A DNA stretch of 64,000 nt, taken from the NCBI RefSeq assembly GCF_002813325.1, contig NZ_PHUG01000001.1, forward strand, positions 620,001 through 684,000, written 5' to 3'. The translations under genes and the position numbers were made by a program. Below the pieces are notes generated by a model. That model did no database searches, was not told the origin of the DNA, and worked only from the letters and a program-made list of their open reading frames with translations. The stretch is from Janthinobacterium sp. 64 (lineage in GTDB: Bacteria; Pseudomonadota; Gammaproteobacteria; Burkholderiales; Burkholderiaceae_D). Below are positions 33,712-46,617 of this stretch, one piece after another (position 1 is the first letter of the stretch; each line of letters begins with the position of its first letter).

Positions 33712-36700
33712 AGGGCGGCTTCAATCTGTCGCGCTGGGCCCTCGAACACATCCCGCTGACGCGCTATCTGATGGCCGTGCTGCTGATTGGCGGCATGCTC
33801 AGCTATGCCAGCCTGGGCCAGGATGAAGATCCCCCGTTTACCTTCCGCGCCATGGTCTTGCAAGCGTACTGGCCCGGCGCCACGGCCTTGCAGATGGCCG
33901 AGCAGGTGACGGACAAGCTGGAAAAGAAGCTGCAGGAAACGCCGTACATCAATGAAATCACCAGCTATTCGAAGCCGGGTGAAACCTTGATCTTGCTGGA
34001 ATTGCGCGAATCGGCGCCACCGAAGGAAACGGCGGCCGCCTGGTATCAGGTGCGCAAGAAGATCGGCGACATCAAGGGCACCTTGCCGGCCGGCGTCGTG
34101 GGGCCGTTCTTCAACGACGAGTTCGGCGACACGTACGGCTCCATCTTCGCCCTGTCCGGCGACGGTTTTACCTACGCGGAAATGAAGGATTACGCGGACA
34201 AGGTGCGCCAGGAACTGCTGGCCGTGGGGCAGGTATCGAAGGTGGAACTGTTCGGCGTGCAGGATGAAAAGATCAATATCATCTTTTCGCACAAGAAATT
34301 TGCCCAGCTGGGCATTCCTTTCGATGCCATCGTGCAGCAATTGTCCGAGCAAAACAGCATCAACGCCACGGGCGTGCTGGTGACGCCGACCGATAACCTG
34401 CAAGTGCGCGTGACGGGCGCCATGGTATCCGTCAAGGACCTGGAAAACCTGGAACTGCGCGCCAACGGCACCACCTTCCGCCTCGGTGACTTTGCCACGG
34501 TGAAACGCGAATTCGTCGATCCGCCGAAGGACAAGATGCGTTTCAACGGCAAGGAAGTAATCGGCCTGGGCGTATCGATGGAAAAGGGCGGCAACATCAT
34601 CGACATGGGCAAGGCCTTGCAGGCCACCGTCACGCGCATGAAGAGCGAGTTGCCAGTCGGCATAGAGCTGCAGCGCGTATCGAACCAGCCGGAAGCCGTG
34701 TCCGCTTCCGTGGGCGAATTCGTGCATACCCTGATCGAAGCCATCCTGATCGTGCTGGCCGTCAGCTTCATCGCGCTGGGCTTGCATACAAAACCGTTGC
34801 GCATCGACGTGCGCCCGGGCCTGGTGGTGGCGCTGACCATCCCGCTGGTGCTGGCCGTGACCTTCCTGTTCATGCGCCTGCTCGATATCGACTTGCACAA
34901 GATATCGCTGGGCGCCCTGATCATCGCGCTGGGCTTGCTGGTTGATGACGCCATCATCGCCGTCGAGATGATGGTGCGCAAGATGGAAGAGGGCATGTCG
35001 CGCTTCGACGCGGCCACGTTCGCCTACACCTCGACGGCCATGCCCATGCTGACGGGCACCCTGATCACGGTGGCGGGTTTCTTGCCCATCGGCCTGGCCA
35101 AGTCGGCCGCCGGCGAATACACGTTCTCGCTGTTCTCCGTCAATGCACTGGCCCTGATCATTTCGTGGGTGGTCGCCGTGGTGTTTACGCCCTACATCGG
35201 CTACGTCTTGCTGAAAGTGAAACCGCACGCGCATAACGACCATGAATTGTTCGATACGCCGAACTTCCGCCGCTTCCGCCGCGCCGTCACCTGGTGCGTG
35301 GAATGGCGCAAGACGACGATCGCCGCCACCCTGGCCATCTTTGCGCTGGGCATCTATGGTTTCAACTTTATCGAAAAGCAATTCTTCCCCGATTCCAGCC
35401 GTCCTGAACTGATGGTGGAACTGTGGTCGCCCGAAGGCACGACCTTTGCCGCGAATGAAAAGCAGGTCAAGAAATTCGAAGCCTTTGTGGGCAAGCTCGA
35501 CGGCGTGGACAGCGTCACCAGCTATGTGGGCACGGGCAGTCCCCGTTTCTACCTGCCGCTCGATCAGATCTTCCCGCAGACCAATGTGTCGCAAGTGGTG
35601 ATTCTGCCGAAGAGCCTGGCCGACCGCGAACGCTTGCGCCAGAAGATCATCGATGTCTTCAAGAAGGATTTCCCGGAAGTGCGGGGCCGGGTCAAACTGT
35701 TGCCGAACGGGCCACCGGTGCCGTATCCCGTGCAATTCCGCGTCACGGGGCCGGAAGTGGCGGGTGTGCGCGCCATCGCCGACCAGGTCAAGGACGTCAT
35801 GCGCGCCAATCCGAACACCCTGGGCGTAAACGACAACTGGAATGAATCGGTGAAGGTGCTGCGCCTGGACCTGGACCAGGACAAGATGCGCGCGCTGGGC
35901 GTCACCTCAAAAACGGTGATGCAGGCGGCCAATACGATACTGTCGGGCACGGTCATCGGCCAGTTCAGGGAGGACAACAAGCTGATCGATATCCAGGTGC
36001 GCCAGCCACTGGAGGAGCGGGCGACGATTTCCGTGCTGAATGACACGAATATCCCGACGGCAACGGGCAAGTCCGTGCCCATCTCGCAGCTGGCCCGCGT
36101 GCATTTCGTGTGGGAGCCGGGCGTGGTCTGGCGCGACAAGCGCGAATGGGCCATTACGGTGCAGTCGGATGTGATCGACGGCATACAGGGCGCGACAGTC
36201 TCGACGCAACTGGCGCCGCAGCTCGACGCTTTACGGGCCAGGATGCCGGACGGCTACCGCATCACCGTGAAAGGCGTGGCGGCCGACAGCGGCGAGGCGG
36301 AAGCGTCGATTGCGACCAATCTGCCGCTGGCCATCTTCATCATCTTCACCTTGCTGATGTTGCAGCTGCACAGTTTCTCGCGTTCCCTGCTGGTCTTCCT
36401 GACGGGGCCGCTGGGCGTGGCGGGCGCCGCGTTTGCCTTGCTGGCGCTGGGCCGGCCACTGGGTTTCGTGGCCAACCTGGGCATCATCGCGCTGTTCGGC
36501 ATGATCATCCGCAATTCGGTGATCCTCGTCGACCAGATCGAGCAAGACATCAACGATGGCTCGGCGCCATGGGATGCCATCATCGACTCGGCCGTGCGCC
36601 GCTGCCGCCCCATCGTGCTGACGGCCGCCGCCGCCGCGCTGGCCATGATCCCGCTGTCGCGCTCCGTGTTCTGGGGGCCGATGGCGGTGGCCATCATGGG

Positions 36701-36806
36701 CGGCCTGATCCTGGCGACGGCCTTGACTTTATTGTTCCTGCCAGCCCTGTATGCGGCCTGGTTCCGGGTCAAGAGGCCGGTGGAGGCAGCCAAGGTCGAA
36801 GGTTAA
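33708..36806 (+). CDS. RND efflux transporter permease
   Basis: This 1032-residue inner-membrane pump of the AcrB/HAE family has twelve predicted membrane helices in two repeats: a first helix near the N-terminus, helices at about 340-500, one near 540, and helices 8-12 at about 860-1020. Proton-relay Asp residues D413 and D414 lie in the fourth helix (LGLLVDDAIIAVE). Large periplasmic loops would form the drug-binding and docking domains. Substrates are unknown. No outer-membrane factor gene follows, so a shared TolC-like channel elsewhere is expected. Confidence 0.93.
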   Translation: MKGGFNLSRWALEHIPLTRYLMAVLLIGGMLSYASLGQDEDPPFTFRAMVLQAYWPGATALQMAEQVTDKLEKKLQETPYINEITSYSKPGETLILLELRESAPPKETAAAWYQVRKKIGDIKGTLPAGVVGPFFNDEFGDTYGSIFALSGDGFTYAEMKDYADKVRQELLAVGQVSKVELFGVQDEKINIIFSHKKFAQLGIPFDAIVQQLSEQNSINATGVLVTPTDNLQVRVTGAMVSVKDLENLELRANGTTFRLGDFATVKREFVDPPKDKMRFNGKEVIGLGVSMEKGGNIIDMGKALQATVTRMKSELPVGIELQRVSNQPEAVSASVGEFVHTLIEAILIVLAVSFIALGLHTKPLRIDVRPGLVVALTIPLVLAVTFLFMRLLDIDLHKISLGALIIALGLLVDDAIIAVEMMVRKMEEGMSRFDAATFAYTSTAMPMLTGTLITVAGFLPIGLAKSAAGEYTFSLFSVNALALIISWVVAVVFTPYIGYVLLKVKPHAHNDHELFDTPNFRRFRRAVTWCVEWRKTTIAATLAIFALGIYGFNFIEKQFFPDSSRPELMVELWSPEGTTFAANEKQVKKFEAFVGKLDGVDSVTSYVGTGSPRFYLPLDQIFPQTNVSQVVILPKSLADRERLRQKIIDVFKKDFPEVRGRVKLLPNGPPVPYPVQFRVTGPEVAGVRAIADQVKDVMRANPNTLGVNDNWNESVKVLRLDLDQDKMRALGVTSKTVMQAANTILSGTVIGQFREDNKLIDIQVRQPLEERATISVLNDTNIPTATGKSVPISQLARVHFVWEPGVVWRDKREWAITVQSDVIDGIQGATVSTQLAPQLDALRARMPDGYRITVKGVAADSGEAEASIATNLPLAIFIIFTLLMLQLHSFSRSLLVFLTGPLGVAGAAFALLALGRPLGFVANLGIIALFGMIIRNSVILVDQIEQDINDGSAPWDAIIDSAVRRCRPIVLTAAAAALAMIPLSRSVFWGPMAVAIMGGLILATALTLLFLPALYAAWFRVKRPVEAAKVEG

Positions 36807-36833
36807 ATAGTCACCCCAGGCCACTGGCATAAA

Positions 36834-36876
36834 AAAGGCGGCATTCCTCTGGGAAATCCAGTAGAATGCCGCCTTT
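36834..36876 (+). terminator. Terminator-like hairpin after the RND operon
   Basis: AAAGGCGGCATTC (36834-36846) pairs perfectly with GAATGCCGCCTTT (36864-36876). Only three T follow on the plus strand. On the minus strand the hairpin ends with six T (the run of A at 36831-36836), so it may also stop leftward transcripts. Confidence 0.7.
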
Positions 36877-36888
36877 GCTTTACCGAGC

Positions 36889-36962
36889 GCTTGCTCCCGG
36901 CTTGCTCAATGAGTCCACGGTAGCCAGATCGCTCCCGAGTTGTTAAAATCAAGGGAGCAAGC
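36889..36962. repeat. Long-spaced inverted repeat upstream of tRNA-Leu
   Basis: GCTTGCTCCC (36889-36898) and GGGAGCAAGC (36953-36962) are perfect 10-bp inverted arms 54 bp apart, ending 21 bp before the tRNA. The interval contains a TTGTTAAAAT stretch that could be part of the tRNA promoter. Function unknown. Confidence 0.55.
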
Positions 36963-36983
36963 TAGCACAAAGTAGTACCAAAT

Positions 36984-37066
36984 GCGGATGTGGTGGAATT
37001 GGTAGACACGCTGGTCTTAGAAGCCAGTGCTTCGGCTTGGGAGTTCGAGTCTCCCCATCCGCACCA
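36984..37066 (+). tRNA. tRNA-Leu (anticodon TAG)
   Basis: An 83-nt cloverleaf with acceptor GCGGATG/CATCCGC, D-arm GGTGGAATTGGTAGACAC, anticodon loop CTTAGAA (anticodon TAG, reading CUA/CUG), a long class II variable arm (TGCTTCGGCTT) and T-arm GTTCGAGTC. The 3' CCA is encoded (37064-37066). The long variable arm confirms Leu type. Confidence 0.97.
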
Positions 37067-37124
37067 ATCCGGGTTGTTCCAGCCCGGAAGTGCAGCGCCA
37101 TCAAGATATGTTCCGAGGTAGTCA

Positions 37125-38669
37125 TCAACCGAGTGCGCCGAGCGCGGCCAGTTGCCGGCTCGATAGTTGCACCATCTGCGCAAGCTGCGCCAGCGCCTGC
37201 GGATAGACGCTTCTTTCCATCAATTTATCATCTTCAGTCAGCGGCCAGAGTGCCTGCAACACGCGCTGCCGCGCCTGCGGCCAGCTTTGCTCTTGCGCAT
37301 GCGTTGCTGGCGGCAATTCCCTGTCCAGCAGGTGCAGCGCCTCGCGCGTCATCGTCAATTCTTGCTGCGCCTGCCGGCCCAGCGTGTCGCTACGGGGCGG
37401 CGGCTGTTGCGCAAGATACGTGTCGAGCTTGCGGCTCTGGCGCTCGTACAGGTCGAGCAGCAAGTGCAGGGTGGCGCCGCTGGGACGCCGTTGCGTGTCG
37501 AGCGTGTCGAGCACATCGAGCAGCCAATGCGTCATGTGCCGTCCCGCCTGTCGCAGCTCCGGCCAGGTCGTGCTGTGCAATTGCTCGCCCAGGTAGCGGG
37601 CGCGGTCGATGGCGCGGCGGCTGCCGCTCATGTGCTGGCCGATGGGGCCGTACTGTGGCGCCAGCGCCGCTTCCTGCCGCTCGGCCAGCAGGCACAGCAA
37701 GGCCAGGTGGACATACACATGAAAGGCGGCCAGGGTGCGGTGGGCATCCCAATAGTGATTGCCGTCATCATCGGGCGCATTCCACAGCGAACAGACCTTG
37801 GCGCCATCCTCGCGCGCATAATCGGGCGCCAGCAGGCGATGGCCGTGGCGGAAGTCGTACAGCTTCTGGTGCAGGGACTCGTGCAGCAAGTGCTCGGCCA
37901 GCCACCAGGGGTTGCCGATCAGTTCCTGGTTCAGGAAGACGCTGCCATTGACGCGAAATTGCGAGCTGGAGGCCTTGCCGCGCCACGTGCCCAGCTTGGG
38001 AAACAGCGCAATCAATTGCACGTGAGAAAGCGCGCTGGCCGTCAGGCGGGGCAGCAGTGTTTCCAGCAGCCGCAGGCCCCGGCGCAGCAGAGCCCGTTCC
38101 TGCGGCGTGGGCGTGGCCAGCGGCGCGCCGTAGTTATCTTCCATCACGGCAAGGAAGGCGCGCGCGTACGGTGTGCCTTCCTGCCAGGCATGCCATATAT
38201 AAGTGTCTTCGTTCTGTGGGCTGGCTTCGTCGTGCAGGCGCGCCATGGGCGGCAAATGGGCCACCAGCGGGCCGCCGGGCAAACCCGCCCGCAGGTGCTC
38301 GCCCGCCGCCAGGAACAGCGCTGCGCATTGCGGCAAAGGCAAGCCGTAGTCGTCGCCCAGATGCAGTTGGCGCATGGCGTGTTGCACGGCGCAGCGCAGC
38401 ACCGTGTCGCCCAGCAACTGGCGCTGGCGCTCCGGTGGCGCCGCATCGAGCAGCGTGGCCAGGCTTTCCGCCTCGGGCAGGGCACCACCGAGCTTGTGCA
38501 GGCGCCGCCGGTAGGCGACGGCCAGCTGGTCGCGGATATAGTTGCTGTCGCCAAAGGCGCGGTGGCTGGCCAGCGCCGTTTCCACGGCGGCCAGCACGAC
38601 TGCATCCGGTGCTGCGGCACGCATGGCAAGCGCAGCCACTGCCGGCTCAGGCGGCGGTGGGGTGATCAT
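37125..38669 (-). CDS. HExxH protein, likely aKG-HExxH-type peptide beta-hydroxylase
   Basis: This 514-residue protein contains H263-E-S-L-H267 in WWLAEHLLHESLHQKLYDF, followed about 60 residues later by W...AHRTLAAFHVYVHLALL. This pattern matches the HEXXH-motif family (TIGR04267-like), known as alpha-ketoglutarate-dependent peptide beta-hydroxylases linked to ribosomally made peptides. His263 and His267 would bind iron, and a downstream His may complete the site. The N-terminal 200 residues are helical and could recognise a leader peptide. It overlaps by 23 nt a short gene encoding a candidate substrate peptide. The start at 38669 has only a distant GGGAG; M16 (38624) is an alternative. Family membership is inferred from motifs. 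Confidence 0.72.
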   Translation of the reverse strand: MITPPPPEPAVAALAMRAAAPDAVVLAAVETALASHRAFGDSNYIRDQLAVAYRRRLHKLGGALPEAESLATLLDAAPPERQRQLLGDTVLRCAVQHAMRQLHLGDDYGLPLPQCAALFLAAGEHLRAGLPGGPLVAHLPPMARLHDEASPQNEDTYIWHAWQEGTPYARAFLAVMEDNYGAPLATPTPQERALLRRGLRLLETLLPRLTASALSHVQLIALFPKLGTWRGKASSSQFRVNGSVFLNQELIGNPWWLAEHLLHESLHQKLYDFRHGHRLLAPDYAREDGAKVCSLWNAPDDDGNHYWDAHRTLAAFHVYVHLALLCLLAERQEAALAPQYGPIGQHMSGSRRAIDRARYLGEQLHSTTWPELRQAGRHMTHWLLDVLDTLDTQRRPSGATLHLLLDLYERQSRKLDTYLAQQPPPRSDTLGRQAQQELTMTREALHLLDRELPPATHAQEQSWPQARQRVLQALWPLTEDDKLMERSVYPQALAQLAQMVQLSSRQLAALGALG

Positions 38670-38829
38670 GGTCGTGATGGCCGTCTCCCTTCATGCGCAA
38701 TTCCATTTCATCGACTTCCGTCTGGATTTTTTGCAGGTCGTCGTCCGTTACCCCGTCGAGCAGGCGGCTGAGGACCATTTGCAGCTTGGCTTTGGCGTTG
38801 CTGGAAGTGCCGGGTGCGCTATCGCTCAT
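38647..38829 (-). CDS. Candidate RiPP precursor peptide, His/Asp-rich C-terminus
   Basis: This 60-residue protein starts at the ATG at 38829 with a strong GGAGAAAA ribosome site. Residues 1-45 form a charged, helix-prone leader-like segment (KLQMVLSRLLDGVTDDDLQK, then a Glu-rich part). The last 14 residues (KGDGHHDHDHPTAA) alternate His and Asp, residues that aKG-HExxH enzymes could hydroxylate or that could bind metal. There is no signal peptide. Its end overlaps the HExxH gene in another frame, so the two are coupled. No protease or transporter lies in the unit, so the peptide may act inside the cell or be exported elsewhere. A nickel/metal chaperone-like role is an alternative. Confidence 0.7.
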   Translation of the reverse strand: MSDSAPGTSSNAKAKLQMVLSRLLDGVTDDDLQKIQTEVDEMELRMKGDGHHDHDHPTAA

Positions 38830-39142
38830 GATATTTTCTCCATTAAATTCACTTGGAGAGAGGAACGGCGGCTTAGGTTTGCCTGAAAAATGGCCAAATT
38901 GAGGTAAATCAAAGGTTTTTTGACCGAAATCTTCGTCAAGAGCGCATTTCTTTGTTTCGGACGGAGCGACAGTTCGCATATACTAATGAACGAAGCAGGC
39001 TGGAAAGCCTGTCTCTGGCGAAATAAGAAAAGCCGGGGCAAGAGTAAAGACAGGGCAACCCAGGCTGTGGCGATTCGTTCGCCGCCGCTGGCATCCTCTG
39101 TGGCCGGGCCGCAAAGCCAGCCACTTTCCCGAAGTCCTTTGT
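38830..39142. other. Spacer between the HExxH locus and the tig promoter
   Basis: About 310 bp holding the divergent promoter areas. It is AT-richer near 38870-38990 and contains no open frame with coding character or recognisable RNA. The minus-strand promoter for the peptide/HExxH pair must lie here but no clear -35/-10 pair was found. Confidence 0.4.
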
Positions 39143-39429
39143 TATAATGCCACGCTTTACCGAATGATGGCCGGCCTTGCATTTACCTGGAAGCAAGGCT
39201 GGACGCTCGGAGCCCTGTCGCAGTACTGGAAGCGGCGGATTGTTTGGTGCCTGGTGCGGGTTTTTCCCTCAGCCGGGTAGACCAGGTCCATCGTCCTGTT
39301 TTCAGTACTTTTACAGATGAATATGCGAGCGAGTGAAGCTGGACCCATGTCTTGCCGCCAGTGATGGCGCAAGGGGTCGGGTCTTCTTTTCTCGCACCAA
39401 CAGTGTTTATTTTTTGGACGATTTTTTAC
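39143..39429 (+). promoter_or_regulatory. tig: tig promoter and long structured leader
   Basis: A consensus -10 TATAAT at 39143-39148 (-35 weak) would start a leader of about 275 nt before tig. Two hairpins are readable: GCCTTGC/GCAAGGC (39174-39199) and CCTGGT/ACCAGG (39250-39296), the latter enclosing a run of T. The leader has no open frame of note and could fold as a regulatory RNA or thermosensor-like element. This is inference. Confidence 0.5.
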
Positions 39430-40770
39430 ATGGCAACTGCAGTCGAAACCTTGGGCAAACTCGAACGTCGTATCACGATCTCCTTCCCGCTGACGGACGT
39501 CCGCACGGAAGTTGAGAAGCGCCTGAAAGTGCAAGCCCGTACGGCTAAGGCACCGGGCTTCCGTCCGGGCAAAGTGCCGTTGAAAATGGTCGCAGCACAA
39601 TACGGCTACCAAATTGAATCCGAAGTGCTGAACGACAAAGTCGGCCGCGCGTTCAACGACGCCGCCAACGAAAACAATCTGCGCGTGGCCGGTTTCCCGA
39701 ACATCGTGCCGAAAGAAGAAGCAGCCGAAGGCCAACTGGCTTTCGACGCAACGTTCGAAGTGTATCCGGAAGTCGCCATCGGCGACCTGACGGCCGTTGA
39801 AATCGAAACCGTGCAAGCCGAGGTATCGGAAGCCGAAATCGACAAGACCATCGATATCCTGCGCAAGCAGCGCGTGCACTTCCACACCAAGGGCGAAGCT
39901 GGCGAACACGGCGACGGCGGTGAAGCTATCGCTGCCAATGGCGACCGCGTGACCGTCGACTTCGTCGGCTCGATCGACGGCGTTGAATTCCCAGGCGGCA
40001 AAGCTGAAGGCTACGCTTTCGTGCTGGGCGAAGGCCGCATGCTGCCAGAATTCGAAGCAGCTACCCTGGGTCTGAAAGTGGGCGAAGCCAAGACTTTCCC
40101 GTTGTCGTTCCCAGAGGACTACCACGGTAAAGACGTGGCCGGCAAAACCGCATCGTTCACCATCACCTTGCAAAAGCTGGAATGGGCGCACCTGCCGGAA
40201 GTCGATGCTGAATTCGCCAAGTCCCTGGGCGTTGCCGATGGCGACCTGGCCAAAATGCGCGAAGACATCAAAGTCAACCTGCAGCGTGAAGTCGCTGGCC
40301 GCGTGAAAGCGCGCAACAAGGAAGCCGTCATGGACGCGCTGATCAAAGTTGCTGAGCTGGAAGTGCCAAAAACGCTGATCGCTCAGGATTCCGAGCGCCT
40401 GGCCGAAATGACCCGTCAAGACATGGCGCAGCGCGGCATGAACGTCAAGGACGTGCCGTTCCCAGCAGAACTGTTCGCGGAAAAAGCCGAGCGTCGCGTA
40501 CGCCTGGGCCTGATCCTGTCGCAACTGGTGGGCGACAACAAGCTGCAAGCAACGCCTGAGCAAGTCAAGGCGCAAATCGAAGATTTCGCCCAAAGCTACG
40601 AAGATCCACGCGAAGTGCTGAAGTACTACTACAGCGACCGTCGTCGTCTGGGTGAGATCGAAGCCCTTGTATTGGAAGAAAACGTCGTCACCTACGTGTT
40701 GGGCCTGTCGAAAGTCACGACGAAAGCAGTTGCTTTCGACGAACTGATGGGAAGCAACGCACAAGCGTAA
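39430..40770 (+). CDS. tig: Trigger factor
   Basis: This 446-residue ribosome-associated chaperone has the N-terminal ribosome-binding signature GFRPGKVP (around residues 40-50), a central FKBP-type peptidyl-prolyl isomerase domain (about 150-240, with [14 protein letters not shown]) and a helical C-terminal chaperone domain. It folds nascent chains at the exit tunnel. I chose the ATG at 39430 ([14 protein letters not shown]), the canonical start. Only a weak GGAC lies upstream, so the leader may modulate initiation. It heads the tig-clpP-clpX-lon cluster. Confidence 0.97.
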   Translation: MATAVETLGKLERRITISFPLTDVRTEVEKRLKVQARTAKAPGFRPGKVPLKMVAAQYGYQIESEVLNDKVGRAFNDAANENNLRVAGFPNIVPKEEAAEGQLAFDATFEVYPEVAIGDLTAVEIETVQAEVSEAEIDKTIDILRKQRVHFHTKGEAGEHGDGGEAIAANGDRVTVDFVGSIDGVEFPGGKAEGYAFVLGEGRMLPEFEAATLGLKVGEAKTFPLSFPEDYHGKDVAGKTASFTITLQKLEWAHLPEVDAEFAKSLGVADGDLAKMREDIKVNLQREVAGRVKARNKEAVMDALIKVAELEVPKTLIAQDSERLAEMTRQDMAQRGMNVKDVPFPAELFAEKAERRVRLGLILSQLVGDNKLQATPEQVKAQIEDFAQSYEDPREVLKYYYSDRRRLGEIEALVLEENVVTYVLGLSKVTTKAVAFDELMGSNAQA

Positions 40771-40845
40771 ACCAGTTGGTATCCGGATGCCGCTGCCGCC
40801 GCGAGGTAGTGGTGGCACCCTCTAACTGCTTCACAAGGAAATGAA

Positions 40846-41472
40846 ATGACAGGTATGAACCGTAATCCGGCGCTGGACACAGAGATGCTCGGCCTGGTGC
40901 CGATGGTGGTGGAACAAAGCGGTCGCGGCGAGCGCTCGTATGATATTTACTCGCGCCTGCTGAAAGAACGCTTGATTTTCATGGTCGGCCCGGTCAATGA
41001 CCAGATGGCCAACCTGGTTGTCGCCCAGCTGCTGTTCCTGGAAAGCGAAAATCCGGAAAAGGAAATCTCGCTCTACATCAACTCGCCAGGTGGTTCGGTC
41101 TCGGCCGGCATGGCCATCTACGACACCATGCAGTTCATCAAGCCGGACGTCTCGACCCTGTGCACGGGCATGGCTGCTTCGATGGGCGCTTTCCTGCTGG
41201 CCGCTGGTGCCAAGGGCAAGCGTTTCTCGCTGCCGAACTCGCGCATCATGATTCACCAGCCGTCCGGTGGTTCGCAAGGCATGGCGTCCGACATCGAAAT
41301 CCAGGCGAAGGAAATCCTTTACCTGCGCACCCGCTTGAACGGCATCATGGCCGAGCGCACGGGCCAGTCGATCGAACAGATCGCCAAGGATACCGACCGC
41401 GACCGTTTCATGTCCGCCGACGAGGCCGTTGAGTATGGTTTGATCGACAAAGTGTTGACCAGCCGCGCTTGA
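40846..41472 (+). CDS. clpP: ATP-dependent Clp protease proteolytic subunit
   Basis: This 208-residue serine protease forms the barrel of ClpXP/ClpAP. The triad is Ser112 (GMAASMGAF), His137 ([10 protein letters not shown]) and Asp186 (DRDRFMS), with spacing identical to E. coli ClpP. The N-terminal propeptide is short. CAAGGAAAT precedes the ATG. It lies 75 bp after tig and is followed by a terminator, then clpX. Confidence 0.98.
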   Translation: MTGMNRNPALDTEMLGLVPMVVEQSGRGERSYDIYSRLLKERLIFMVGPVNDQMANLVVAQLLFLESENPEKEISLYINSPGGSVSAGMAIYDTMQFIKPDVSTLCTGMAASMGAFLLAAGAKGKRFSLPNSRIMIHQPSGGSQGMASDIEIQAKEILYLRTRLNGIMAERTGQSIEQIAKDTDRDRFMSADEAVEYGLIDKVLTSRA

Positions 41473-41505
41473 TGAGCCCCTACCGGTATTGCTAAGCTTG
41501 TAAGT

Positions 41506-41544
41506 AAACGCCCGGGCGCTCAAACGTTCGGGCGTTTCGCTTTT
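41506..41544 (+). terminator. Intrinsic terminator between clpP and clpX
   Basis: AAACGCCCG (41506-41514) pairs with CGGGCGTTT (41529-41537), followed by T-rich sequence. It would reduce read-through from clpP and implies a separate clpX promoter. Confidence 0.8.
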
Positions 41545-41672
41545 ATTTCGGGTAGCATGGAGCTTGTGCACGTTGTTGACTTGCGCCATGGGTGGCTGCC
41601 TTTGCGGGCAACTGCCGCACTCCGGCTTGCGATTTTGCAATATTGTTAATGCAGTTCCAACCAAAATGCCTT

Positions 41673-42941
<1,269 letters not shown>

Positions 42942-43216
42942 TTACTGCTGAGACATTTGCATAAAAAGGATTTTGATTCCTTAATGCATGGCAGTACAAT
43001 TTAAATCAATGGGTGCAGGCTTCAGTCGGAAAGCCACTCGCGGCGCTTAGCTGCGCGTGGCTTTTTTACTGTGAAAACTGCATTTATTACCGTCATGCGG
43101 GTGTGTTTTGCGAAATAGACAGAAAATGTTTGTTTCACAGAATTATTTATTCTCGCCGGTCTTGTGTTTTGGCAGCGAGCGCCAACATCGTAAACACGCT
43201 TTCTATAAGGTACGCC
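42942..43216 (+). promoter_or_regulatory. clpX-lon spacer with terminator and lon promoter
   Basis: A hairpin AAAGCCAC (43030-43037)/GTGGCTTT (43057-43064) with an interrupted inner stem and six T ends the clpX message. The remaining 150 bp upstream of lon is AT-rich and must hold its promoter. I did not find a clear heat-shock (sigma-32) consensus. TTGGC/GCCAA (43172-43188) forms a small inverted repeat of unknown meaning. Confidence 0.6.
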
Positions 43217-45628
<2,412 letters not shown>

Positions 45629-45650
45629 CGTTTTACCCCTGTTTTCCCCA

Positions 45651-45678
45651 AACAAGCGCTTTTAGAGCGCTTGTTTTA
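45651..45678 (+). terminator. Intrinsic terminator after lon
   Basis: Perfect 10-bp stem AACAAGCGCT/AGCGCTTGTT with loop TTTAG, followed by TTT and an AT-rich tail. Confidence 0.88.
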
Positions 45679-45709
45679 TATTGAAACGTGAATTGCGCCC
45701 CCAAAGCGC

Positions 45710-45739
45710 TTGACACATATACAGTGTGGCTTGTTTAAT
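45710..45739 (+). promoter_or_regulatory. hupB: hupB promoter
   Basis: A consensus -35 TTGACA (45710-45715) and -10 TTTAAT (45734-45739) with an 18-bp spacer precede hupB by about 90 bp. This fits the strong expression expected for HU. Confidence 0.75.
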
Positions 45740-45832
45740 ACGCCTGCACATTTTTTTCGCCGGACAGCTGTGGTGCCAAAAGTGCCGCAACGATACGGTA
45801 ATCGTTTTATACCTTTGTAATTGGGGATGCTA

Positions 45833-46105
45833 GTGAACAAGACTGAATTGATCGACCACATTGCTGAAAAAGCTGACATTTCCAAAGCCGCCGCTGCGCG
45901 CGCACTCGACGCTGTTATCGGCGGCGTGACGGAAACTTTGAAAAACAACGACAGCGTGACGCTGGTTGGTTTTGGCACTTTCTCGGTCAGCGAACGCGCT
46001 GAGCGTACCGGCCGCAATCCGCGTACCAAAGAAGCGATCACGATCGAAGCAGCAAAAGTTCCAAAATTTAAAGCTGGTAAAGCTTTGAAGGATGCTGTAA
46101 ACTAA
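45833..46105 (+). CDS. hupB: DNA-binding protein HU
   Basis: This 90-residue nucleoid protein has the HU signature [19 protein letters not shown], including the DNA-bending beta-arm. A GTG start at 45833 gives the canonical [13 protein letters not shown] beginning and exactly 90 residues. It is backed by GGGGA five bases upstream. In-frame TTG and ATG codons further left (45821, 45827) would add a non-conserved extension. HU bends DNA and compacts the chromosome. The lon-hupB pair is conserved in proteobacteria. Confidence 0.97.
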   Translation: MNKTELIDHIAEKADISKAAAARALDAVIGGVTETLKNNDSVTLVGFGTFSVSERAERTGRNPRTKEAITIEAAKVPKFKAGKALKDAVN

Positions 46106-46230
46106 CGGACTTCGGTGAGGTGACAATCACCGGAAACATTTGGCGGCGCTTTCGGGTGCCGCGATTTCAGGGTTGAAGTTCTGCGAATTGCAGCCCTGGA
46201 TACAAATGCAAGCAGTACTGTGTATTTTTC

Positions 46231-46307
<77 letters not shown>

Positions 46308-46324
46308 AAAAAATACGCTCTTAA

Positions 46325-46401
46325 GGAGTGGTAGTTCAGTTGGTTAGAATACCGGCCTGTCACGTCGGGGGTCGCGGGTTCGAGTCCCGTCCGCTCCGCC
46401 A
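46325..46401 (+). tRNA. tRNA-Asp (anticodon GTC), second copy
   Basis: A 77-nt cloverleaf nearly identical to the copy 17 bp upstream, so the pair arose by tandem duplication and is probably processed from one precursor. CCA is encoded. Confidence 0.98.
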
Positions 46402-46410
46402 GAATATAGA

Positions 46411-46446
46411 AGCCCGCGCTGCTGAATAAGTAGCGCGGGTTTTTCT
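46411..46446 (+). terminator. Terminator of the tRNA-Asp pair
   Basis: CCCGCGCT (46413-46420) pairs with AGCGCGGG (46432-46439), followed by a T-rich run. Confidence 0.88.
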
Positions 46447-46617
46447 TTTTCAGCGCCAGATTATCTCGGCGCGCCTGCTTTTTAAAATCCCGTCCTGCCG
46501 TTTTGAATAAAAACACCGGCGTTTAAATCCCCTTTAAGTTGCGTCCGGTTAAATGCCCGAGTCCGGCGCCTTGCCGTCCACGTGGCGCCAGGGCAGGGCG
46601 TGCGCCCTGATTTACTC

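Noticed and set aside
33345..35735. Minus-strand ORF of 796 codons
   Set aside because: Antisense to the RND permease; a high-GC codon shadow.
36962..37183. 73-codon minus-strand ORF over tRNA-Leu
   Set aside because: Antisense of the tRNA, a frequent annotation artefact.
39157..40818. Minus-strand ORF of 553 codons
   Set aside because: Antisense to trigger factor and its leader; no recognisable domain.
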